Positions 1 through 7,917 of a stretch of 64,000 nt of DNA are shown here, piece after piece. The first letter of the stretch is position 1. Each line of letters starts with the position of its first letter. The DNA is from Lycocorax pyrrhopterus obiensis (lineage: Eukaryota > Chordata > Aves > Passeriformes > Paradisaeidae): the NCBI GenBank assembly GCA_014706295.1, contig JACSVZ010000007.1, positions 7,295,199 through 7,359,198 on the forward strand. Direction: 5' to 3'. The translations under genes were made by a program, and so were the position numbers. The notes under the pieces are model-generated. The model worked only from the letters and a program-made list of their open reading frames with translations. It had not been told where the DNA came from and ran no database searches.

Positions 1-3000
1 CTTTTGTTTTTGTTTTGCATTCAGTTCATATTCATTATCTTACAACATCCACTTACCAAATCCCTTACCAAAATCCAAAACCCAGCTCCAGAAAATGCAG
101 AGGCATCTCTGCAACTCCTGCATACGCCTTTTATGGTTTAATAGAAGTTTCAGATTGGTTTAAAATTTGTGAGAGTGATGACTAGGAACAATAGACACCA
201 AAGTTCATCAGATCACGTCCCTGGGGACTGAATACCTGACCCTTATCCTCAAAATAGAGAAAGCTGCCTCTTTTGAGGAGCTAAACGCCCAGTTTTATAA
301 TTTGAACTGTGGGAAGAGCTCATCTGCAGAAGGGGTAATGTCTGCTCAAGATGTACAGGTCTTGATTTGTGTGTGCAGGCTCGGACATCAGAGCTTCCAA
401 AAAGATTACCTTCTCAGAGTAATTCAGACTTTCCTAAATTTATTTAGTCATCTCTCTCCACAATGTAAAATGCTGTGTTGCTTAGTGAATGCCTTTGGAA
501 TTTTTTATCACCTTTCCAAACAAAAGATGTGATAATCATGGGTGAGAGGGAAGAAATAATAGAAGAAAATCTCCTCAGACTAGATAATAATGAAGATTAT
601 ATCTCCACAAACTAATAGGACTTCACCTAAGAATCTGAATAGAATGTGATAAAAATAAAGTTAAAAAGTTAAGCTTTTCCACTGATTCCTAAGGAGGTGT
701 AGGAAACCTGTTCTTATAAAATGGGATAAGTATTTTTGGTTCTGATCTTTCAAGGACCATCTTACATGTTAAAGTGTTTTAACCTGCATCAAAATGCAGC
801 AATAAAAATATAGTTCTTAAACATTTCCCTTCCATGAGCTGCAATGATAAGTAAGAAATACTAACTGAATTACTTATAGGTCACTTTACATCTGTCACTT
901 ATCTTGCATTATTTACTAGATTGTGAGGTAATAATTCCTCAGCACTGTTTGAAATGGTGCCCTATTACAGCAGTGTATCTGGGGGAAATCCACATTAAAG
1001 CCTGTAATACATATATGTTTGAGAAATGTGAAATAATGACGTAAAACAATTGGCATAGCATGACATAGCACCGCAGTATCAGGACAAGGATAAAATCAAG
1101 ACACATATTTTAGTAACCTGCACAGTAGATTGTACTGCCTCAAGCTTAAACACCTGAAGCAGAAAACACCACTTTGATTTAAGAGAAAATATTTCATAGA
1201 CCTTGTGCTCCCCTATAATTTAAATGTTCAAAAAAGAAACATTTAGGGGTTTTACCACCTAATTTTCTCCCTGACTATAATGTGAGGCTGGCAGCATTTC
1301 TATTCTCCTATTGTTCCTTCTCCCGTTTTTGCTCCCATTAAATTATAAAAGTGGACTGCTTATGTATTTATGTAATAGGTTGCACGAAGGGGTCTCATCT
1401 GGATTGTAATACTAAACAATAAATCAAAATGACAAAACCAACCAATTTCTAAATGGCATACACTTGGATACCTCCAACTTTGTATAAACACATAAAAGAA
1501 GACTTTTAAAGAGACCTGTCTAGAATATTATTACCAGAGACATGAAAGCAAGCGCATTTTTGGTGTATCAAAGCATCTGGAGGTTTCGCTATGAAGTCAG
1601 TTTTAAGAGTAGCTTCAGTAAAATCAAGGCTCAAGTGAGGAGACAGGAGTGCAGCTTTGGTAGTAGGAGAATGTGGTTATAAATGAAAATATATTTTAAA
1701 CATGATCAGAGAGCTGATGGGAACAAAAGGCTAATGAACTATTAATAGTTACTGTAGGTTAATCAATTATGTGCTGTTTTAAGCAACCTATTAAGCCTGT
1801 GAGACACATTACCCATCTCTTTCCAAATGCTTGTGTCACTTAAGGATGTGTTTACAGCCATTAGTAACAAGTACTGTTCACATTTGTTTATAAAAGCAGT
1901 TAGTGCTTAGTGTTTTATAAATTTCCATGGAAAATGTGACTTATTAATGCTGGTTACTCATCCCTTACCTGCACTGATTTCAGATAAGTTGTGCTTTAAA
2001 TTGAGAAGTCCCAGGATAAGTCCTGGATTCTGCCTAAATTGCTGAAGAATTCATATTTTGTGACTGCAGGCAGGGCTTACAAAGATTAAAGGAAGTCTAG
2101 ATAACACTATTATTAAAGGCTTCAGCCATAGCACTTCCTGCTCTCGATTGCTACCAGAAGCAAAGCTGTAACACTGAAGTGTTACACAAAGATAGGAAAT
2201 AGGAAAATAAATGATGGCATAGACAAACATTCATTGCAGACCAAGTGGATTAACTGACTTACAGGGTGGAACTGTTCTAGTATATTCTGTTTTGTCTCTT
2301 ACAAAGCTTGAACTTGTTCATTGACTGCTTTGTCCAGCAAACTTCCCTGGATTATTGAAAATATTTTTTCTTAAAATGTAAGTATTGTTTTCTCATTCAA
2401 ATACCTTGTGTTATATATTCTCATTTCCAAGGGAGCTCTCTTGGGCTCACCTTTGCTAGTGTTACCACTGGGGAAGTACTTTTAAACTGGCCAAAATTTC
2501 AGTTAGTTTTCAGAGAGGCTCAGAAGACTGAGGGGGCAGTTTGTTTTTTCAGCTTTATTGGCAGAGTTGACTGCAGCTTCTGTTGGTTGTATGTGTGAGT
2601 ATTCATCATTTTTACTGTTTCTATGGTGTACCAACTGATGGAAAGGAAGAAGTCATTCTGCCTTTTGGCAGGACAGTTGCCTGCCTTCTCTCTTGAATAC
2701 TGGGTCTTGCTTGCAATTAGTTTAAAAATAACAACCCCAAGCCCTAAGACAAATCATCTGCTTTTACTTCTCTTAAGATATTGCAGTGTACATTCGAGTT
2801 GTTGAAGGGTTTGAACACTCACATGTTTATGCTTCAGAGTAGTAAGTCCTGGTCCCTGCTGGGCTTTCTGCACACAGGCAAGCCCCTGGTGGCACGATCA
2901 GTTCTGGAGCGTGACTACAGAGTGCAGTCAATCCACAACATTTGATACTCTGGCTTTCATTGGATAAGTGTTTAAAATAATTTTAGAATGTTAATTAACA

Positions 3001-3480
3001 CGTGCCTCATTGTTTCTAATACTGGATATGCTAGTTGCATTTCTGTCTTCAGACTATCAAAAGAAAATGATCTCATATAGTACAAAAGTCCCTATTTAAT
3101 AGCAATGGAAAAGATTCATCATGTGCCTTCTCTCAAATCAGTGAGATTTCATATTGAGAGAAATTTGCCTTTTTAATGTGTTTTCGGAAGTAATGTAAAA
3201 TATGAGGTGAAGAGAGGAAAGCAGCATGGGTATCCTGAACTAAATTGTGAGTTACTGATCCTGCCCCTGATACTGAAGCTAATTCTGGATGTTCTCAGAT
3301 AAAGCGTATCCCTGTGGAGGTGGGGGAAGCGATGAACGGATGGATACGGGGCTCGCTGGTCTGGATGCGAGCAACCATTCGGTATTCCCAGTCCAGCCTC
3401 GGGGGGAGCGGGCACGCCAAGAGGCTCAAAGCCAAACACATCGCAGTAGTGGGTGGTCGCTGAGAGCCGAGAGCTCCGCT
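1..3480. other. Upstream intergenic DNA, no gene seen
   Basis: AT-rich sequence upstream of the GALNT18 CpG island. Open frames here are short (under about 80 codons), lack splice context or recognisable protein features, and fit chance. The stretch 1720-1880 is rich in TTAATC/ATTAAT-type homeodomain-like words and could be regulatory, but this is only an impression. I see no clear repeat element, tRNA or terminator-like structure. If distal enhancers of GALNT18 are present they cannot be proven from this sequence alone. Confidence 0.7.
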
Positions 3481-3650
3481 GAGCCCAAGGCACGGCCCCG
3501 GTGTCACCCCTCAGGCAAATGGACGCCTCCGGGTATGAGCGGCGACACCGCCGCTCTCCCAGCCCCGGCGCACAGCGAAGGGCAGCCGGCGGCTGCCGAC
3601 GCTGCCTCTCCAGGCTGGGGATCCTTCGCAGCCAGCCCGGGGAACGGCAG

Positions 3651-3675
3651 GAGGGAGGGAGGGAAGGAGGGAGGT
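3651..3675 (+). other. G-quadruplex-capable G tract in promoter
   Basis: A run of GGGA units contains four GGG tracts separated by loops of 1, 1 and 5 bases, which satisfies the usual G3+N1-7 quadruplex pattern on the + strand. It lies within the CpG island about 650 bp upstream of the GALNT18 start codon. Folding in vivo is inference. Confidence 0.55.
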
Positions 3676-3766
3676 GCCGGCCCGGCCCCCGCCCCGGCGG
3701 CAGCGCGGCGGAGGGGCCCCGGCGCCGCTCCGTGTGCGAGCGAGGAGCAGGTGGGTCCCGCCGCAT

Positions 3767-3775
3767 CCCCGCCCC
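3767..3775 (-). promoter_or_regulatory. GC box (Sp/KLF-type)
   Basis: CCCCGCCCC on the + strand, equal to GGGGCGGGG on the - strand, within the CpG island about 50 bp upstream of the CCAAT box. Matches the Sp1/KLF consensus; occupancy is not shown. Confidence 0.5.
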
Positions 3776-3820
3776 GCCGGCCCCGGCGCTGGGAGCGGCC
3801 CCGCGCCAGCGCCGCTCGCC

Positions 3821-3825
3821 ATTGG
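3821..3825 (-). promoter_or_regulatory. Inverted CCAAT box (NF-Y type)
   Basis: ATTGG in the context CGCCATTGGAGCC is the reverse complement of a CCAAT box with NF-Y-like flanks. NF-Y boxes usually lie 60-100 bp upstream of the start site, which would put transcription initiation near 3.88-3.93 kb. That placement is inference. Confidence 0.45.
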
Positions 3826-3917
3826 AGCCGGGCGCTGTCAGTCGGCGGGGGGCGAGTCCCGCTCCCCGGCAGGCTGCTCCCGAGGGCTGAGGCTGGCTGG
3901 AGCCGCGGCCGGTTGCG

Positions 3918-3983
3918 ATGGGGAGCGGCGTCGGAGGGAAGAAAGTTTGCCGCGCTCGGGCACTGGGCTGCCGGCGTCCGTGA
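3918..3983 (+). other. Upstream ORF, 21 codons, in frame with the GALNT18 start
   Basis: ATG at 3918 reads 21 codons to a TGA at 3981-3983. It is in the same frame as the GALNT18 start codon at 4320, so this TGA is the last in-frame stop before the main CDS. It matters only if the transcript begins upstream of it, which is uncertain. A further 8-codon ATG ORF starts at 3983 and ends at 4009. Confidence 0.35.
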
Positions 3984-3988
3984 TGCCC

Positions 3989-3997
3989 GGGGCGGGG
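3989..3997 (+). promoter_or_regulatory. GC box
   Basis: GGGGCGGGG within the CpG island about 325 bp upstream of the start codon, a consensus Sp/KLF site. It may be in the promoter or in the transcribed leader depending on the start site. Confidence 0.45.
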
Positions 3998-4009
3998 GGC
4001 GGTGCCTGA

Positions 4010-4319
4010 AGGCAGCGGGCAGCCGGGCGGCTGGCACGCCTCGCTGTCTGCTGTCGGCACTGCCATCGCAAAGTTTCAGCTATTTTCATGTACTCAAAGC
4101 CAGGATTCTAATTATCAGCCCTCCCCGCCCCCACCTCTCCTTCTAGGTAGGCGACAAGTATTTTTTATTCTGTGGATTAGAGAACTTTTTGCATGGAAAT
4201 TTACTGACTTCGGAGTGGTCTCCGTTTCGGGGAAAGGGGGGAAAGGATTTCTTTTCATCGCAGATTATTTTTGTTTTCTGGATCACAGGATTTTTGGAGC
4301 TATATGGAGGGATCTCAGG
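4010..4319 (+). other. GALNT18: Probable GALNT18 5' leader (5'UTR)
   Basis: Sequence directly before the GALNT18 start codon, of lower GC than the CpG island. The frame of the CDS is open from 3984 to 4320 with no stop, but it contains no ATG before 4320, and the known vertebrate protein begins at the 4320 ATG; the upstream open frame is therefore treated as untranslated. Small ATG ORFs lie at 4088-4111 (7 codons plus stop) and 4193-4207 (4 codons plus stop), and one at 4304-4384 overlaps the main start. A pyrimidine-rich tract ending in CTTCTAG (about 4118-4146) resembles a 3' splice site, so the leader might be spliced. Confidence 0.5.
4118..4146 (+). promoter_or_regulatory. Possible 3' splice acceptor in the 5' leader
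   Basis: A nearly unbroken C/T tract leads to CTTCTAG, with the AG at 4145-4146. This is the form of a strong vertebrate acceptor and would allow an untranslated exon further upstream to join here. A weaker candidate ends at CACAG near 4289. No transcript evidence is available, and a CpG-island leader can contain C-rich tracts by chance. Confidence 0.3.
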
Positions 4320-4384
4320 ATGGTGTGCACCAGGAAAACCAAAACTTTAGTGTCCACTTGCGTGATTTTGAGTGGAATGACTAA
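4304..4384 (+). other. uORF overlapping the GALNT18 start codon
   Basis: ATG at 4304 lies 16 bases upstream of the GALNT18 ATG in a different frame and reads 26 codons to TAA at 4382-4384, past the main start. Its context is weak at -3 (T) but has G at +4. The main start has A at -3 and G at +4, so leaky scanning would favour it. An overlapping uORF of this form normally lowers translation of the main frame. Conservation is untested. Confidence 0.45.
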
Positions 4385-4554
4385 CATCGTCTGCCTGCTG
4401 TACGTGGGCTGGGTGACCAACTACATTGCCAGTGTTTATGTGAAAGTGCAGGAGCCGATCTCAGAAAAAAAGTTAGAAGAAGACAAAGGGGACACTTTAA
4501 GGATTATAGAAAGGCTGGACCATTTGGAAAATGTCATCAAGCAGCACATCCAAG
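4320..4554 (+). CDS. GALNT18: GALNT18 first coding exon (N-terminal 78 residues)
   Basis: The exon encodes the N-terminus of the GALNT18 family member of the GalNAc-transferases (GT27), Golgi/ER type II membrane proteins related to the enzymes that begin mucin-type O-glycosylation by adding GalNAc to Ser/Thr. From memory, human GALNT18 starts with the same residues (MVCTRKTKTLVST...) and the exon matches it nearly throughout, differing mainly around residues 42-49. Seen directly: a short basic tail (about 1-9), a hydrophobic signal anchor (about 10-36), then a charged, helix-prone stem (LEEDKGDTL... to KQHIQ, about 51-78). The start is the first in-frame ATG and has a good context (AGGATGG). 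The exon stops in phase 1 at CAAG|GTACCA; the next codon would be G-initial, in keeping with the Glu that follows in the human protein. The catalytic and lectin domains are not in this window. GALNT18 belongs to a subfamily (with GALNT8, 9 and 17) whose transferase activity has been hard to show in vitro. Confidence 0.95.
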
Positions 4555-4560
4555 GTACCA
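4555..4560 (+). other. GALNT18: Splice donor of GALNT18 coding exon 1
   Basis: CAAG|GTACCA: the GT at 4555-4556 falls where homology to GALNT18 stops and the frame becomes GC-rich low-complexity translation. The site leaves phase 1. The open frame runs on to 4829 (TAA) if not spliced, adding a Pro/Gly/Arg-rich tail with no family resemblance, so read-through is not a plausible protein. Confidence 0.85.
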
Positions 4561-4890
4561 CCTCACCCCCGCTTGCTCGCCCTCCTCTCCCCTCCTGCCG
4601 CTTGCCGTGTGCAGGCAGCCTCCATCCCCTCCTCTGTGTCGGCCGTGTGTGCGTGTGTCGCGTCTGTCGCGATCGGCTGAGCCATCGCCGGCCCGGAAGA
4701 GCCGGGGCTGCGCGGGGCGTGCGGGATCGCCGGGGGAGCCCTCCCGGAGCCCGGCCGGGGAGCGGCGGAGGCGGGGGGGACCTGCGGGAGCCGCCCCCAC
4801 CCGCGGGGCTCGGCCTGGGGCTGGGATAAACCTCAGCTCCCTGCCTGCCTCTGCCTTCCTCAAGTAGGGGTGCGCGGGGAGGGCTCGGCG
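4560..4890. promoter_or_regulatory. CpG-rich start of intron 1
   Basis: Dense CpG (for example the TGTCGCGTCTGTCGCG region near 4655-4671 and the GC-rich run 4690-4815) continues past the donor to about 4.89 kb, then falls sharply to a T-rich stretch. This is the downstream shoulder of the promoter CpG island, as is common when the first exon lies inside the island. The overlapping ORFs on both strands are GC artefacts. Confidence 0.65.
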
Positions 4891-7874
4891 CCAAGACCCG
4901 CTTCCCGTCGTGCTGTTCTTGTATTTTTTTTTTTAATTTCTATTTGTTATTTTTCAAAATGGTTTGCTGCGAGTGGAATTCTTGTTCTCCTCCCCCTTTA
5001 AGCCTGACTCTGCTAATCCGTGCTGAGTCTCTGTGTTCCTTGGGGTGATGAAGGTTTTCCCTTAGTGCTGCTGTATTGCTGGGAGCCTCTTGGGATTATA
5101 ACTGGGGCAATCTCTTTGTGTAATGCCTTTTAATTTGATCTCCTTTTAATGAGTGCTCTGGGAGAAGGGTTGAAGTGGGCAAGCAGTGGGAGAGAATAAG
5201 ATTATTTCCTGTGAGTTTGGGATTTTACATGACTTTTGCTTTACTGGGGGATCTTTAGTGTCGTCCTTTATATTTTCATCATCTGCATGGCATCATAGTG
5301 TCACTCTCTCAGCCTGCCAAGTGAATTGGATGGTAAGGAGGCTTGAGGGTAGGTGAGAGCCTGTACAAAATCTAGATGGACCACCTTTCTCTGCTTCTGC
5401 ATAACCTCCATTGAATGCTCAAACCCCAGTTCTAGTCTCTCCTAAAGCTGAAAAAGAAGAGTAGACCATGTGGTGAAGGATACATATCACCAGTGCAAAA
5501 AATCTTGCTCACTTCCAGGAAGCGTTGACCAACTGGTCTTCTGGGAATATGAAGCCAGTGGAGTGAGCAGGGTGGGTAATCCCCTATGAGCTGGGCTTCC
5601 CTGCTGGTCGATACACGTAACTTTGCAGTGCTACTAAAGCCCAGCTACTTTGCTTTGACTTGTGTTAATATCTTTTTAAATATGGCATATCATCATTCAT
5701 TTTGTATATAGACTCATTTCTCAGGTAGTCTTGTCATCTTTCTCAAAGGAGTAAAATGCTGCTTTTTATAATGGTTTTCCCCTTTCTTCCCTGGAGAATG
5801 GGTTACAGCAGCTTCTTCAAGTTTTATCATGCAGAGCTTAAGTTTTTCTTGATTCCTGAAATGGATTTTTAAAAGGAAATGTATTCTTGTCTGTGTGCCA
5901 GTGGAGTGCACTGTGGAAGCGTATATGAAGGCAGGGATTTTTCAAGAGGCTCTGGCTAAGAGTGAGATACACAAAGTTAATTGACTTCCTTTATGAGGCT
6001 GGAGCATAACTCCTTCAGGTTTGTTGGTGTGAAACTCAAACAGCCTTGTTTATTTTCAAGGAAGCTAACCACATTGGTGCCTTTGGTCAGTGGTCCTCAA
6101 AGTAGCAGAGGAAAGGTACACTTAAATCAGGAGAGAGTATAGCATGGATTAGAGCAAAAGCTTTTTTTTTTTTTTTTGGTGACTATCCATAAGCCAAACC
6201 AGATGGTTTTTTCCTTAAACAGTGCTCATTTTAAAGTTGAAGAGGGTCTTTCAAAATTAACTAAGTGAACAGTTTGGTGATAAGTACTAAAATATTAGGG
6301 GGTAAAAAAAAACCTTTACAAGTTTCTCATGCCTTATTGAAACTACTTAGTCTTAAAGATAAATAAATAAAATAAAAATCACAGATCCTTAGCTCAGCAT
6401 GGATTTTCTGTACTTTTATTTGCCAAATAATTATAACTGGGGTTCTCACAGGAATTCCCAGGATACTACAGAATAGGATGTTACTTTAATCAGATTTCGC
6501 TTAGAATTATGAGATGCTGTGAATTCTGGGTCATGGCACAAAACTCACTGAAGTTACTGAAAGAAATATCCCAAGCTTGACTGGGTTTGATTTGAACTTG
6601 AAGGTCAGCTTTAAGAAATTACATGTTTGAGAGTTCTTGCCAGAAATTGAGTAAACCAGCTGCTGTAATGGTTCTAGACATGGTTATAAGGGTTATCTGT
6701 AGCTTGCTATTAAACTTTTTCTTGGACCAGTTCTTTTTGGTGTTGGAGAGAGGTCTCAATAGCTCAGATGTTCTGTAATGCTGAACAGGCATGAAATTAG
6801 CACGGGTAATAGAATTACATTCCATAGGCTGTCCTGCAAATGCCAGAGAGCTTTAGCTGCTGCATTTTACACACGGGGTTGCGCTAATATTTCATTTTAA
6901 TTTGCTTTCTCATTGAATTGTTTGATTAGATGCCATCTGGGAATTCCTTGAGCATATAAATTGCAATCTTGTAATGTTTTATCAAGTGTCCTGGAAATAA
7001 GGCATGCCTTCATATAAAACCCCTTTTAAAGTATGTATTTTTAAAAAGACATTTTCATGGCAAGAAAAGTATCAGACTGAAAAGAGATTTCCAGATAAGA
7101 GAGGTTCAGAGGGAATCAAAGCCTGCATGCCTTGTGTTTGGAAAGAGCGGTATGGACAGGGAAATCCCGAGCCACAGAAAGAAGAATCTTGTGGAGCTGA
7201 AGCTCAATGCTGAAACTTGAGCTGTCTGAAGCCTGGGAATCCTGAATTCTTGGCTTGTGGCCAGACACAGCTCACAAGACAGTTTTGGTCAAATGACTTT
7301 ACCTTTTTGCAGTGATGACGACCTGCAGGATTTTCTGTGGCAGTGTGTTGTGGGATTGTGATGTTAATTACATCTGAGTACTCCCCAGCATTCAGTACCA
7401 AGGAGATTCTCCTCCCCTGCAGCCCAAATCTTCAGTAGGAGGCACGTGCTCCATGCTAGCAGGCAGCCCACTGAGAGAAACTTTAAGTTCCCACCTCCTT
7501 TCGAGTTTGCACACAGGATGGTGTCTTTTTTGAGCTTAATTGTGCATATGTGTTTATTTGTATGAAAGAAACTGAATAAAAGACCAGATGGGTAGCTTGA
7601 TGCAAAATGCAGCCCTTCCATGCCTGACAAAGGTGTGTGGCAAATGGACTGTGTAGTAGCACTGAGCTTTATTCCCAGAAAGCATGCTTTAGAGGGCTGA
7701 GGTTAACGAGTGTCAAATGAGATAAAAAAAACTGTGTTCTGTTGAGTTCCCAAGCACCAAACTGGCTCAAAAGCCCCCAAACACTCTCAGTTTATTAAAA
7801 CCAATTCAAGAGTGCTTCAGATAGATCATTGTGGATGCTGAAAGCTTGGCTACAGAGAGATTTTCCAGCTTTCT
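4891..7874. other. Intronic sequence, no gene seen
   Basis: Non-coding intron sequence. It contains a 16-base T run at 6162-6177 and a segment near 6840-6990 with several TTAATT/ATTAG and octamer-like words that could be a regulatory element. Short ORFs on either strand have no protein character. Confidence 0.6.
6162..6177. repeat. T16 homopolymer
   Basis: Sixteen consecutive T residues. It could be a simple slippage tract or the remnant of a retroposon tail on the opposite strand; no element body is visible beside it. Confidence 0.8.
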
Positions 7875-7917
7875 GCCAGCGTCCGTGTGAAAGTCTTGCT
7901 TTCACACGGACGCTGGC
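7875..7917. repeat. Perfect 19-bp inverted repeat with 5-nt loop
   Basis: The left arm GCCAGCGTCCGTGTGAAAG (7875-7893) is followed by the loop TCTTG (7894-7898) and an exact reverse-complement right arm (7899-7917). After one T/C mismatch, four more base pairs follow (7870-7873 with 7919-7922). Each arm carries CpGs in an otherwise CpG-poor, AT-rich intron. A perfect match this long and close is far beyond chance for 64 kb. It could be a foldback made by template switching, part of a small inverted-repeat element, a small-RNA hairpin, or a sequencing/assembly foldback artefact. The stem is short and the loop tight for a typical pre-miRNA. Confidence 0.9.

Larger units (their letters stand above)
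3480..4060 (+). promoter_or_regulatory. GALNT18: CpG-island promoter of GALNT18
   Basis: GC content and CpG density rise abruptly at about 3.48 kb and stay high to about 4.06 kb, then resume just after the coding exon. The block sits directly upstream of the GALNT18 start codon and holds two GC boxes, an inverted CCAAT box and a G-rich tract. No convincing TATA box is present, which fits a dispersed CpG-island promoter. The exact transcription start cannot be read from sequence; between the CCAAT box (3821) and about 4.0 kb is plausible. The overlapping long open frames on both strands here are by-products of GC richness (few stop codons), not genes. Confidence 0.8.

Noticed and set aside
3173..4146. 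Overlapping long open frames on both strands (up to 297 codons)
   Set aside because: They lie in the CpG island where GC richness removes stop codons, occur in several frames at once, are Pro/Ala/Gly/Arg-rich low complexity, and show no domain.
4555..4829. Read-through of the GALNT18 frame past the donor
   Set aside because: Similarity to GALNT18 ends exactly at a good GT donor, and the continuation is Pro/Gly/Arg-rich GC-island translation.
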